A stretch of DNA of 64,000 bases from Ornithinibacter aureus (GCF_009858245.1 NZ_VMSB01000001.1:496001-560000); one strand, 5' to 3'; shown: positions 25,646-37,614, counted from the stretch's first letter. The notes: generated by a model from the letters alone, not told the origin. Made by a program: numbers and translations.

Positions 25646-25666
25646 CAGCCCTGGGCAGGAGCCTGC

Positions 25667-26353
25667 ATGCACGTCCCCGACGGATTCCTCGACGCACCGA
25701 CGTCGGTGGCCACGGCTGCGGTGGCCGTCGTGGCCGTCGGCGCGTCCTTGCGTGGTGCTCGCCGTGAGCTCGACGACCGCACCGCACCGCTGGCGGGTCT
25801 GGTCGCGGTCTTCGTCTTCGCCGCGCAGATGCTCAACTTCCCCGTGGGCGTCGGCACCTCCGGGCACCTGATCGGGGCGACCCTGGCCGCGGTGCTCGTC
25901 GGCCCGTGGACGGCGACGTTGTGCATGACGGTCGTCCTGACCGTGCAGGCGCTGCTCTTCGCCGACGGGGGAGTGAGCGCTCTGGGCACGAACATCGTGC
26001 TCATGGGCGTCGTCGCCGTCTGGGCGGGCTACGGCGTCTTCCGTCTCGTCCTGGCGATCCTGCCGCGAACCCTCGCCTCGGTGAGCGCCGCGGCCGGTGT
26101 CGCCGCCCTGCTCAGCGTGCCGGCCTCGGCCCTGGCGTTCGTCGGGCTGTACGCCGTCGGCGGGGCGACGCCGCTGCCGCTCGGCTCGATGGCCGTCGCG
26201 ATGGGTGGCTGGCACCTGGTCATCGGCCTGGGTGAGGCCGCCATCACGCTCCTGGCGGTGAGCAGCATCCTGGCCACCAGGCCCGATCTCGTGCACGGTG
26301 CCGCGGGCCGGCTGCCGACGCTCGAGCTCAGGACGTCGGCGGTGAGCGCATGA
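25667..26353 (+). CDS. ECF transporter substrate-binding subunit (CbiM/NikM)
   Basis: This 228-residue membrane protein begins MHVPDGF, the CbiM/NikM signature in which the N-terminal amine and His2 bind Ni2+ or Co2+. About six hydrophobic segments follow, with the family segments FPVGVGTSGHLIGATLA, QALLFADGGVSALGTN and GWHLVIGLGEAAIT. It is first in a four-gene operon with a PDGLE protein, CbiQ and CbiO. The Nur-like box upstream suggests nickel, but sequence alone does not separate nickel from cobalt. Confidence 0.9.
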   Translation: MHVPDGFLDAPTSVATAAVAVVAVGASLRGARRELDDRTAPLAGLVAVFVFAAQMLNFPVGVGTSGHLIGATLAAVLVGPWTATLCMTVVLTVQALLFADGGVSALGTNIVLMGVVAVWAGYGVFRLVLAILPRTLASVSAAAGVAALLSVPASALAFVGLYAVGGATPLPLGSMAVAMGGWHLVIGLGEAAITLLAVSSILATRPDLVHGAAGRLPTLELRTSAVSA

Positions 26354-26700
26354 GCACCACCGGCGCTTCCTCCGACGTGCGCGCCGAGCGCGCGCCCCGG
26401 TCCACCCGCGCCGTGGTCGTCGTCGGCGTCGTCATCAGCCTGCTCCTCGCCGGGCTCGTCTCCTTCTACGCCTCCGGTCACCCCGATGGCCTCGAGTACG
26501 TGGGGGAGACCCTGGGCTTCGGCGAGTCCGCCCGCGACTCTGCCGTCGCCGGATCGCCGCTCGCGGACTACGCCGTCTCCGGGGTCGACGACGCCCGGCT
26601 CTCAGGTGGCTTGGCCGGAGTGGTCGGCGTGCTCGTGACCGGTGCGCTCATGGCCGGCGTCCTGCTGCTGGTCCGGCGCTCGTCGCGCCGCCGTCGCTGA
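26350..26700 (+). CDS. PDGLE domain protein (CbiN/NikN-like)
   Basis: This 116-residue protein has two membrane helices (VVVVGVVISLLLAGLVSFYA and LAGVVGVLVTGALMAGVLLL). Between them lies HPDGLEYVGETLGF, the PDGLE motif that often replaces CbiN in nickel/cobalt ECF systems. Its ATG overlaps the CbiM stop (ATGA). Confidence 0.87.
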   Translation: MSTTGASSDVRAERAPRSTRAVVVVGVVISLLLAGLVSFYASGHPDGLEYVGETLGFGESARDSAVAGSPLADYAVSGVDDARLSGGLAGVVGVLVTGALMAGVLLLVRRSSRRRR

Positions 26701-26701
26701 G

Positions 26702-27463
26702 GTGGGCGGGGGTCACTCGCGACACCTGCACGTCGACGGGCACACACCACTGCACCGGATGCCGGCGCACGCCAAGCTCGTCGGCCTGCTCGCCTTCGTC
26801 CTCGCCGTCGTCTCCCTGCCGCGCGGGGCCCACTGGCCCCTGCTCGGCATGCTCGCGGTGGCAGTCGTGGTGCTCGCCTCGACCCGGGTCCCGGTCTCGC
26901 TCCTGCTTCCCCGGATGGTGGTCGAGGTCCCCTTCGTCGTCTTCGCCCTCGTGATGCCGTTCGTCGCGCTCGGCCCCCGGGTGCAGCTGGGGCCGCTGGA
27001 GGTATCCGGGCCCGGGCTCGAGGCGGCCGTGACCCTGTTGCTCAAGGGCACCACCGGTGTCCTGGCGGCGATAGCGTTCGCCGTGACGACCCGCCCTCGT
27101 GACCTCGTGCTGGCCCTGCAGCACCTGCGCTGCCCTGACCAGCTCGTGCTCATCGTGGCGTTCATGGTTCGCTACACCGACGTCGTCCTGGACCAGATGC
27201 GCCGCATGAGCGTCGCCCGCGAGTCGCGCGGGTTCGCCGCCCGCTCACCCCGGGCCTGGCCCGCGCTCGCCTCGAGCTCGAGCGCGCTGTTCATCCGCAG
27301 CTACGAGCGCGGCGAGCGGGTGCACCTGGCGATGCTCAGCCGCGGGTGGTCCGGGCGGCACCCCGCCACCGTGCCCCTCGCCGCCACCCCGGCCCAGTGG
27401 GCCCTGGCCCTCACCCCGGCCGTGATCGCGGCGCTCACCTCAGTCCTGGTGTGGGCCCGATGA
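26702..27463 (+). CDS. cbiQ: ECF transporter transmembrane subunit CbiQ
   Basis: This 253-residue membrane protein has several hydrophobic segments. The T-subunit coupling motifs are in the C-terminal half: RRMSVARESRGF (first Ala-Arg-Gly-like motif) and LAMLSRGW (second). It couples the ATPase to CbiM. GTG 26702 starts one base after the PDGLE stop. It is in the same operon as the flanking genes. Confidence 0.9.
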   Translation: MGGGHSRHLHVDGHTPLHRMPAHAKLVGLLAFVLAVVSLPRGAHWPLLGMLAVAVVVLASTRVPVSLLLPRMVVEVPFVVFALVMPFVALGPRVQLGPLEVSGPGLEAAVTLLLKGTTGVLAAIAFAVTTRPRDLVLALQHLRCPDQLVLIVAFMVRYTDVVLDQMRRMSVARESRGFAARSPRAWPALASSSSALFIRSYERGERVHLAMLSRGWSGRHPATVPLAATPAQWALALTPAVIAALTSVLVWAR

Positions 27464-28191
27464 GCGTGCCCGTCCTCGACCTGCGCGGGGTCGCCTACTC
27501 CTACCCCGGGGGCCATCAGGCCCTGTTCGGGGTCGACCTGCACGTGCACCGCGGCGAACGCGTTGCCCTGCTCGGCCCCAACGGGGCCGGCAAGACCACC
27601 CTCGTCCTGCACCTGAACGGCATCCTTCTCCCGGGCGCCGGGTCGGTCACCGTGTCGGGGCTGCCGGTGTCCCGCGACAACCTGCTCGAGGTGCGTCGAC
27701 GCGTCGGCATCGTCTTCCAGGACCCGGACGACCAGCTGTTCATGCCCACCGTGCGCGACGACGTCGCCTTCGGCCCGGCCAACCTCGGGTTGCGCGGCCC
27801 CGAGCTGGAGTCCCGTGTCGTCGAGGCGCTCACCCTCGTGGGGGTCGCGGACCTCGCCGACCGGGCCCCGCACCACCTGTCCTTCGGCCAGCGCCGCCGT
27901 GTCGCGATCGCCACCGTGCTGGCGATGCGGCCCGAGATCCTCGTGCTCGACGAGCCGTCGTCCAACCTCGACCCCGCGTCGCGCAGGGAGCTCGCCGAAA
28001 TCCTGCGCTCGCTCGACGTGACCGTGCTCATGGTCACCCACGACCTGCCGTATGCCGTCGAGCTGTGCGAACGCTCCGTCGTCCTGTCCGAGGGGTCGGT
28101 CGTCGCCGACGGCGCCACCCGCACCGTGCTCGGCGACGCCGACCTCATGGCTCGACACCGCCTCGAGCTGCCGACGGGCTTCTCGATCTAG
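27460..28191 (+). CDS. cbiO: ECF transporter ATPase CbiO
   Basis: This 243-residue ABC ATPase has Walker A GPNGAGKT at 39-46 and the CbiO-type Q-loop VFQDPDDQLF. The signature is LSFGQRRRVAIA (phenylalanine in place of the second residue, usual for CbiO), and Walker B is ILVLDEPSSNLD. It probably works as a homodimer. Its ATG overlaps the cbiQ stop. Its TAG stop forms part of the next promoter. Confidence 0.92.
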   Translation: MSVPVLDLRGVAYSYPGGHQALFGVDLHVHRGERVALLGPNGAGKTTLVLHLNGILLPGAGSVTVSGLPVSRDNLLEVRRRVGIVFQDPDDQLFMPTVRDDVAFGPANLGLRGPELESRVVEALTLVGVADLADRAPHHLSFGQRRRVAIATVLAMRPEILVLDEPSSNLDPASRRELAEILRSLDVTVLMVTHDLPYAVELCERSVVLSEGSVVADGATRTVLGDADLMARHRLELPTGFSI

Positions 28192-28194
28192 GGT
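28189..28194 (+). promoter_or_regulatory. -10 element overlapping the cbiO stop codon
   Basis: TAGGGT begins with the cbiO TAG stop and ends seven bases before ATG 28202. It would restart transcription of the mshC group independently of the metal-controlled operon. Confidence 0.5.
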
Positions 28195-28201
28195 GGTGCT
28201 C

Positions 28202-28762
28202 ATGCCCACCACCGTCTTCGACCCACCCGAGCGCTTCGTCGCCGGCACCGTGGGGCCACCCGGTGGCCGCACCTTCTTCCTCCAGGCCAGGGGGGAGGGC
28301 CGGCTCTACTCGGTGTCCCTGGAGAAGGTCCAGGTGAGCGTGCTCGCGGACCGGATCAACGACGTCCTCGACGAACAGGCCGAGGGTCTGGCCACCGAAC
28401 CCTTCGGCGACGGTGACGTCGACCCGCTGGACACCCCGATCGAGGACGAGTTCCGCGTCGACACCCTGTCCCTGGCCTGGGACCCCAACCGCCGCGTCAT
28501 CATCATCGAGTGCCACGACCAGGACCCTGCAGAGCTCGAGGGCCTGGACACCACCGAACTCGAGGAGCTGAGCGGTCTCGAGCCCCTCGTGGACCAACAG
28601 GTCACGAGCCTGCGGGTCGTCCTGACGCCGGTGCAGGCGCGTGCCTTCGCCCGGCGCAGCGCGCGACTGGTGAGCGCCGGCCGCCCTGCCTGCCCGTTCT
28701 GCGGCCAGCCGCTGGACCCGACCGGTCACATCTGCCCTCGTGCCAACGGCTACCGACGCTGA
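28202..28762 (+). CDS. DUF3090 family protein
   Basis: This 186-residue protein matches DUF3090 (Rv2134c type). It opens VFDPPERFVAGTVGPPGGRT and FFLQARGEGRLYSVSLEKVQV, and has a zinc-ribbon-like C-terminus CPFCGQPLDPTGHICPR. Function is unknown. It is part of the conserved block that leads to mshC, and overlaps the next gene by 23 bases, so translation is coupled. Confidence 0.88.
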   Translation: MPTTVFDPPERFVAGTVGPPGGRTFFLQARGEGRLYSVSLEKVQVSVLADRINDVLDEQAEGLATEPFGDGDVDPLDTPIEDEFRVDTLSLAWDPNRRVIIIECHDQDPAELEGLDTTELEELSGLEPLVDQQVTSLRVVLTPVQARAFARRSARLVSAGRPACPFCGQPLDPTGHICPRANGYRR

Positions 28763-29549
28763 GCTCGTCGACCTGCTGACGGCAGGCACCCTCACCCCCG
28801 TCGGCCGGCTCGTCAACTCCTCGAACGGTGCCCTGCTCTGCTCGGTGCAGGGGCCGGTCGACGAGGCCGAGCCGCTGCTCGCCATCCACAAGCCGGAGTC
28901 CAGCGAGCGGCCCCTGTGGGACTACCCCGACGGCACCCTCGTCGCCCGCGAACGGGCCGCCTACCTCGTCAGCGCCGCCGGAGGGTTCGCGGTGGTCCCG
29001 CCGACGGTGCTGCGCGAGGGCCCGTTCGGCCCCGGCTCGGTCCAGCTCTGGGTCGGGCCGCTGGAGGGGGAACGAGAGCTGCTCGTCGACGTCACCTCAG
29101 CCGACGCGGTCCCACCGGGTTGGCTCGTCGTGCTCGAGGGCGAGACCCCGCAGGGTGAGCCGGTCGTCGTGTCACACAGCCCCGAACCGGCGCTGCGCAC
29201 CGTGGCGGTGCTCGACGCGGTGCTCAACAACTCAGACCGCAAGGGCAGCCACCTGATGCGGGAGGGGGCGATCGTGCGCGGGTGCGACCACGGTGTCAGC
29301 CTCGGGGTGGAACCCAAGCTGCGCACGGTGCTGTGGGGGTGGGCCGGGGACCAGATCCCCGACGCCGACCTCGCGCGCCTCGACGCCCTCGCACGGGCCC
29401 TGGACGGGTCGCTGGCCACCGACCTGGCGCCGCTGCTCACCGCCGTGGAGGTTGCCGCCCTGAAGGCCAGGGTCCGCACCCTGTTGGCCACGCGTCGGCA
29501 TCCGCTGCCGACTCCGGGGTGGCCGGCGATCCCGTGGCCGGCGCTGTAG
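28740..29549 (+). CDS. SCO1664 family protein
   Basis: This 269-residue protein matches the SCO1664/Rv2133c family, described as related to phosphatidylinositol-kinase folds. Segments with a kinase-like look are LLAIHKPESSERPLWDYP (possible ATP lysine), VLDAVLNNSDRKGSHLM (catalytic-loop-like) and VRGCDHGVSLGVEPKLRTVLWGW (metal-site-like Asp). Activity is unproven. The GTG start lies inside the end of the DUF3090 gene. mshC follows 23 bases downstream. Confidence 0.85.
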   Translation: MPTATDAELVDLLTAGTLTPVGRLVNSSNGALLCSVQGPVDEAEPLLAIHKPESSERPLWDYPDGTLVARERAAYLVSAAGGFAVVPPTVLREGPFGPGSVQLWVGPLEGERELLVDVTSADAVPPGWLVVLEGETPQGEPVVVSHSPEPALRTVAVLDAVLNNSDRKGSHLMREGAIVRGCDHGVSLGVEPKLRTVLWGWAGDQIPDADLARLDALARALDGSLATDLAPLLTAVEVAALKARVRTLLATRRHPLPTPGWPAIPWPAL

Positions 29550-29560
29550 CCCGCGGCACG

Positions 29561-29566
29561 TAGTCT
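29561..29566 (+). promoter_or_regulatory. leaderless -10 element of mshC
   Basis: TAGTCT ends six bases before GTG 29573, allowing mshC its own leaderless transcript in addition to read-through. Confidence 0.45.
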
Positions 29567-29572
29567 GGCCCG

Positions 29573-30826
29573 GTGAAGTCGTGGCCCTCGCCGTTCGTTC
29601 CCGCCGTACCCGGTCAGGGTGAGCCTCTCGCCCTCTACGACACCCAGAGTCGCTCGGTGCGACCGGTGGAGGTCGGCCCGGTCGCCCGCGTCTACGTCTG
29701 CGGCATCACCCCGTACGACGCGACCCACCTCGGGCACGCCGCGACGTACGTGACCTTCGACCTCGTCGGTCGGGCGCTGCGCGACGCCGGGCACGAGGTG
29801 GAGTACGTGCAGAACGTCACCGACGTCGACGACCCGCTGCTCGAGCGGGCCGCTCGCGACGGGCGTGACTGGCGCGAGCTCGCGACCTCCGAGATCGACC
29901 TCTTCCGGGAGGACATGACCGCGCTGAGTGTCATCCCCCCGATGGCGTACATCGGTGTCGTGGAGGCCATGCCAGAGATCAGGACTGCGGTGCGCGCCCT
30001 CGTCGAGAGCGGCGCCGCCTACGGGGTCGAGGTCCCGGCCGACGAGGGCACCGGGCAGGACGTCTACCTCGACCTGGCCCAGACCCCGACGTTCGGCAGC
30101 GTCTCGGGGTGGAGCGACGAGCAGATGGATGCCGTGTTCGGCGACCGCGGCGGCGACCCCGAGCGTGCCGGGAAGCGTCAGCGCTTCGACCCGCTGCTCT
30201 GGCGCGCTGCCCGTGAGGGTGAGCCCTCGTGGGAGGACGAACTGCTGGGAGCCGGCCGACCCGGCTGGCACATCGAGTGCACGGCGATCTCGCTCGGCCA
30301 CCTCGGCCACCCGTTCGACATCAAGGGTGGTGGCAGCGACCTGGTGTTCCCGCACCACGAGATGAGCGCCGTGCAGGCGTTGGCGCTCACCGGTGGTGAC
30401 GTGTTCGCCCGCCACTACGTCCACCAGGCGATGGTGGGCTACCAGGGCGAGAAGATGAGCAAGTCCAAGGGCAACCTCGTGCTGGTCTCGCGGCTGCGCG
30501 CGGAGGGGGTCGACCCGATGGCCATCCGCCTCGTGCTGCTCGACCAGCACTACCGCACCGAGTGGGAGTACACCCCGGCCCTGCTCGAGGGGGCACAGGC
30601 CCGTCTGGCGCGCTGGCGCGAAGCGCTGTCGGTCAACGACGGCGCCGACCCGGCATCCACGATCGCGGCCGTGCGTGCGGCCGTGGCCGACGACCTCGAC
30701 ACCCGGGCGGCGCTGGCCGCGGTCGACGCGTGGGCCGACGCCACCCTGGCCGGTCAGTGGGACGACGCCGCAGCCCCCGGGGTGCTCGCACGCACCATCG
30801 ACGCGATCCTCGGCATCCGCCTCTGA
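29573..30826 (+). CDS. mshC: cysteine--1-D-myo-inosityl 2-amino-2-deoxy-alpha-D-glucopyranoside ligase
   Basis: MshC joins cysteine to GlcN-Ins in mycothiol synthesis and is a relative of cysteinyl-tRNA synthetase. The 417-residue protein has the zinc/cysteine-site Cys43 in VCGITPYDATHLGH and the HIGH-like HLGH at 52-55. GWHIECTAISLG and FPHHEMS complete the site, and KMSKS lies at 294-298. It lacks the anticodon-binding extension of CysS, as expected. Mycothiol is the main thiol of actinobacteria. Confidence 0.95.
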   Translation: MKSWPSPFVPAVPGQGEPLALYDTQSRSVRPVEVGPVARVYVCGITPYDATHLGHAATYVTFDLVGRALRDAGHEVEYVQNVTDVDDPLLERAARDGRDWRELATSEIDLFREDMTALSVIPPMAYIGVVEAMPEIRTAVRALVESGAAYGVEVPADEGTGQDVYLDLAQTPTFGSVSGWSDEQMDAVFGDRGGDPERAGKRQRFDPLLWRAAREGEPSWEDELLGAGRPGWHIECTAISLGHLGHPFDIKGGGSDLVFPHHEMSAVQALALTGGDVFARHYVHQAMVGYQGEKMSKSKGNLVLVSRLRAEGVDPMAIRLVLLDQHYRTEWEYTPALLEGAQARLARWREALSVNDGADPASTIAAVRAAVADDLDTRAALAAVDAWADATLAGQWDDAAAPGVLARTIDAILGIRL

Positions 30827-30840
30827 CGCCCCCGCGCCCC

Positions 30841-30910
30841 AACTTTCCCGCCCGGTGCCGGAAGGTTCAGGTCAGCAAGGGTTCATTTCCCTTGTCAACC
30901 TGAAGCTTCC
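30841..30910. terminator. overlapping alternative hairpins between mshC and the PAC2 gene
   Basis: Two structures share the segment GGAAGGTT. The first pairs AACTTTCC (30841) with GGAAGGTT (30861-30868 region). The second spans 30860-30910: GGAAG with CTTCC outside, TTCAGGT with ACCTGAA, and CAAGGG with CCCTTG around loop TTCATTT. Only one can form at a time. The site lies between two convergent genes and probably ends transcription; a switching role is possible but unproven. Confidence 0.6.
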
Positions 30911-30928
30911 CGTGCGAAGTGCCCGGTG

Positions 30929-31777
30929 CTACTGCTCGTCCGTGCCGCGCCGTCGCAGATAGCGCTCGAACTCCTTGGCGATGGCGTCACCGCTGGCCTC
31001 CGGAAGGTCGGCGGTGTCCTGCGCCTCCTCGAGGCTCTCGACGTACTCGGCCACCTCGCTGTCCGACGACGCGAGCTCGTTGATGCCTCGCTCCCAGGCC
31101 CGGGCGTCCTCGTCGAGGTCGGCGTGCTCGATGGGGGCGTCGAGCAGTTCCTCGAGGCGGCTGACCAGGGCGAGCGTGGCCTTGGGTGAGGGGGAGTGAC
31201 CGGCGTAGTGCGGGACCGCGGCCCACGCCGAGACCGACGGGATGCCGACCTGCGTGGCGGCATCCGCAAGCACGCCGACGATGCCGGTCGGCCCCTCGTA
31301 CGTGCTCATCTCGAGGTCGTGGCGGTGGCGGGTGTCCTCACTGTCCGAGGTCGCGGAGACCGGGATCGGCCGGGAGTGGGCGACGTCGGCCATGAGGGCG
31401 CCGAGGGTGATGACCATCGACACGTCGGTGGCCTGCGCGAGCTCCATCAGCTCGATCGCGAACGCGCGCCACCGAAACGACGGCTCGACACCCTGCACCA
31501 GCACGACGTCGCGCCCGAGCGGCGTGTCGGTCGCGACGAGCACCCGCGTCGTGCGCCAGCTGATCCGTCGCTTGCCCCCCTCGAGGAGGACGCGCGGCCG
31601 GTTGACCTGGAAGTCGTAGTAGTCCTCGGGGTCGAGCGCGGCGACGACCTCGGCGTCCCAGATCTCGGCCAGGTGCTCGATGACCGCGCTGGCGGCCTCA
31701 CCAGCGTCGTTCCACCCCTCGAACGCGGCGATCATCACCGCGTCCTTCAGCTCGGGCAGGTCGTCGAGCTCGATCAC
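30929..31777 (-). CDS. PAC2 family protein (proteasome assembly chaperone-like fold)
   Basis: This 282-residue protein matches the actinobacterial PAC2 family (Rv2125 type). It begins IELDDLPELKDAVMIAAFEGWNDAGEAAS and ends with a helical, acidic region containing EFERYLRRRG. The fold is related to eukaryotic proteasome assembly chaperones, but a role in the bacterial proteasome is not established. GTG 31777 is preceded by GAGGAGG, a strong ribosome site. The minus-strand TAGGGT at 31809-31804 may be its -10. Confidence 0.88.
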   Translation of the reverse strand: MIELDDLPELKDAVMIAAFEGWNDAGEAASAVIEHLAEIWDAEVVAALDPEDYYDFQVNRPRVLLEGGKRRISWRTTRVLVATDTPLGRDVVLVQGVEPSFRWRAFAIELMELAQATDVSMVITLGALMADVAHSRPIPVSATSDSEDTRHRHDLEMSTYEGPTGIVGVLADAATQVGIPSVSAWAAVPHYAGHSPSPKATLALVSRLEELLDAPIEHADLDEDARAWERGINELASSDSEVAEYVESLEEAQDTADLPEASGDAIAKEFERYLRRRGTDEQ

Positions 31778-31831
31778 CGGGGCCTCCTCGTCGTCGGAGC
31801 ACCACCCTACGGCTCCGTAGACTCATGTCCC

Positions 31832-32512
31832 ATGAGCCTCCCCGCAGCAGTCCTCTGGGACATGGACGGAACCCTCGTCGACACCGAGCCGTACTGGATC
31901 GCCGCGGAGCACGACATCGTCGAGGAGCACGGCGGGACGTGGACCGAGGAACTCTCCCACCAGCTCGTCGGCCAGGACCTCCTCGTCGCGGCGACGTTCA
32001 TCCGCGACAACTCCGCCGTCGACTGGACCCCGGAACGGATCGTCGACGAGATGCTCGGCCGGGTCATCGGCAAGGTCAGCGAGCACATCCCGTGGCGGCC
32101 GGGCGCCCGCGAGCTGCTAGCGGCCCTCAAGGCCGAGGGTGTGCCGAGTGCGCTGGTCACCATGTCGTGGCGCTCGTTGGCGGATGCCGTGCTGGGCGCC
32201 CTGCCCGAGGGCACCTTCGACGTCGTGGTCACCGGCGACGAGGTGTCGCACGGCAAGCCGCACCCGGAGCCCTACCGGGCCGCCGCCCGCCTGCTCGGCG
32301 TGTCACCGCAGGACTGTGTGGCGATCGAGGACTCCCCGACCGGGGTGCGCTCAGCCGTTGCCGCGGGGGTGCCGACGCTGGCGGTGCCGCACGTCGTCTC
32401 CGTGCCCGAGATGGCGGGCGCCGTGCACCTGGACTCGCTGGCCGGGCTCACCCCGAGCCGGGTGGCCGAGCTCGGTCGTCAGGCTCGGGAGTCGGCGCTG
32501 GCGGTGTCCTGA
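31832..32512 (+). CDS. HAD family hydrolase (phosphatase/phosphomutase type)
   Basis: This 226-residue protein is a HAD hydrolase. It has the nucleophile motif LWDMDGTLVDTEP (Asp10/Asp12), a helical cap, motif II Thr in SALVTMSW, the lysine in SHGKPHPEPY and IEDSPTGVRSA as motif IV. The substrate is probably a small phospho-sugar or similar metabolite and cannot be named. TAGACT at 31818-31823 lies eight bases before the ATG. Confidence 0.88.
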   Translation: MSLPAAVLWDMDGTLVDTEPYWIAAEHDIVEEHGGTWTEELSHQLVGQDLLVAATFIRDNSAVDWTPERIVDEMLGRVIGKVSEHIPWRPGARELLAALKAEGVPSALVTMSWRSLADAVLGALPEGTFDVVVTGDEVSHGKPHPEPYRAAARLLGVSPQDCVAIEDSPTGVRSAVAAGVPTLAVPHVVSVPEMAGAVHLDSLAGLTPSRVAELGRQARESALAVS

Positions 32513-32835
32513 CCGGCGCCCGACGTTCGCATCTGCTGACGGTCGGACGTCCCGCCAGTCGTCCAGTCGAGGGGTCGCAACACGTCGACGGAAGTGCTCC
32601 ATCCCGGGCGATTCTTGACTCCTCGATCGCGCGAGGGTTCGGGAAGGGCTGCACGGTGCCATGCCCTCGACCGTACCGGCGAACCGAGATCCGTGTCGGA
32701 CCACAGCGTTCCGAGTGAACGGTGAGTCTGCAGATGCGTCCCCGCATGCCGCTGGAGATGACCCGGCCACCCTCGCCGATGCTGTTCGGACCCGGGAAAG
32801 ACTTCTACCAGCGGGGTAGTCGGCGGACTCGGCAT
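32513..32835. other. 323-base spacer without a convincing gene
   Basis: This stretch between the HAD gene and the convergent RecB-like gene is visibly lower in GC than its neighbours. Open frames on both strands run through it, but none shows a ribosome site, a -10 at the right spacing, GC-rich third positions or a recognisable family. It may be a decayed gene or mobile fragment. No perfect terminal repeats are seen. Confidence 0.5.
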
Positions 32836-33681
32836 TCAGTCGTCGGCAGGAACGGCCTCACCGGAACGCGCGGGGTCGAGCGCGAGCAGGCCAGCGCCCT
32901 CGGGAAGCGGGGGAGGAGTGCCGCCCCACGCGGGGCAGAGGTCCTTGAAGTCACACCAGTCACATAGCTTGGAGGTGCGCGGGCGCCAGTCGCCCGTGCG
33001 CGCGGCGTTCGCCACGGCATCCCAGATCGCCCGCACGTTGCGCTCGACCGCGCGCAGGTCCCGCTCGTCGGGGGAGTAGCGCACCACCTCGCCGTTACCG
33101 AGGTAGACGAGCTGGAGCAACGCCGGGATGGTGCCGTGGATGCGCCACAGCACCAGCGCATAGAACTTCATCTGGAACAGGGCCTTGGCCTCGAAGAGCT
33201 CGCTCGGGGACCGACCGGTCTTGTAGTCGACGACCCGCATGGCCCCGTCGGGCGCGACGTCGAGCCGGTCGACGTACCCCCGCAGGGTGAGGCCCTCCAC
33301 CTCGGCCTCGACGTAGAGCTCGCGCGCGGCCGGCTCGAGACGGGTGGGGTCCTCGAGGGTGAACCACTGCTCGACCAGGGCCCCGGCGGCGGCATACCAG
33401 CCCTGCTCGGTGAGCTGATCGTCGTCGTCGATCATCGTCGCCAGCTCGGGCCGCTCCTCGACCAGCGCCTGCCAGCGCGGTTCGACCAGGGCCAACGCCG
33501 CCTCGGGAGTGCGCTGCTCGGCAGGCAGGTCGAAGAGGTGCTCGAGCACCGCGTGCACCAAGGTGCCGCGAGCCGCAGCAGGGGAGGGCGGAGCCTCCAG
33601 CTTGTCGATCGTGCGGAAGCGGTAGAGCAGGGGGCACTGCTTGAAGTCCGCGGCGCGGCTCGGGGACAGTGCGGGAGTCAT
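32836..33681 (-). CDS. RecB family exonuclease-like protein (PD-(D/E)XK, Fe-S type)
   Basis: This 281-residue protein resembles the C-terminal nuclease domain of RecB/AddB (Rv2119 type). It opens LSPSRAADFKQCPLLYRFR, has GTLVHAVLEHLF (conserved His), then GYVDRLDVAPDGAMRVVDYKTG with the catalytic Asp and Lys. The C-terminal CDWCDFKDLC, together with the early Cys, could bind a [4Fe-4S] cluster. No helicase partner is adjacent. TAGCGT (minus strand 33694-33689) lies seven bases before ATG 33681. The 16 bases from this -10 through the ATG are the same as those at glgC. Confidence 0.85.
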   Translation of the reverse strand: MTPALSPSRAADFKQCPLLYRFRTIDKLEAPPSPAAARGTLVHAVLEHLFDLPAEQRTPEAALALVEPRWQALVEERPELATMIDDDDQLTEQGWYAAAGALVEQWFTLEDPTRLEPAARELYVEAEVEGLTLRGYVDRLDVAPDGAMRVVDYKTGRSPSELFEAKALFQMKFYALVLWRIHGTIPALLQLVYLGNGEVVRYSPDERDLRAVERNVRAIWDAVANAARTGDWRPRTSKLCDWCDFKDLCPAWGGTPPPLPEGAGLLALDPARSGEAVPADD

Positions 33682-33754
33682 GGGGCACACGCTATGCCGA
33701 TCCACCGACACCGGCGCCACGGCATCCACAGCCCCGGGATCAACAGCCCCGGGA

Positions 33755-37558
<3,804 letters not shown>

Positions 37559-37601
37559 TCAGGGTTGAACGGGCAAGGACAAGTATGGCGCGAGCCTCAC
37601 G

Positions 37602-37607
37602 TAGGGT
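37602..37607 (+). promoter_or_regulatory. leaderless -10 element of the site-2 protease gene
   Basis: TAGGGT ends seven bases before ATG 37615 in the short gap shared with the divergent metH gene. Confidence 0.45.
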
Positions 37608-37614
37608 CCGTGGC

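Noticed and set aside
25592-25666. A cobalamin riboswitch before the nickel/cobalt transporter
   Set aside because: The 75-base gap is too short and lacks the B12-box consensus. The inverted repeat fits a protein operator better.
32479-32967. Small open frames in the spacer near 32.5-32.9 kb as genes
   Set aside because: They lack ribosome sites, leaderless -10 elements, coding-like third positions and recognisable families, and some run antisense into the RecB-like gene.
37559-37614. A cobalamin or SAM riboswitch before metH
   Set aside because: The gap to the divergent gene is only 56 bases and holds the other gene's promoter. There is no room for a B12 box structure.
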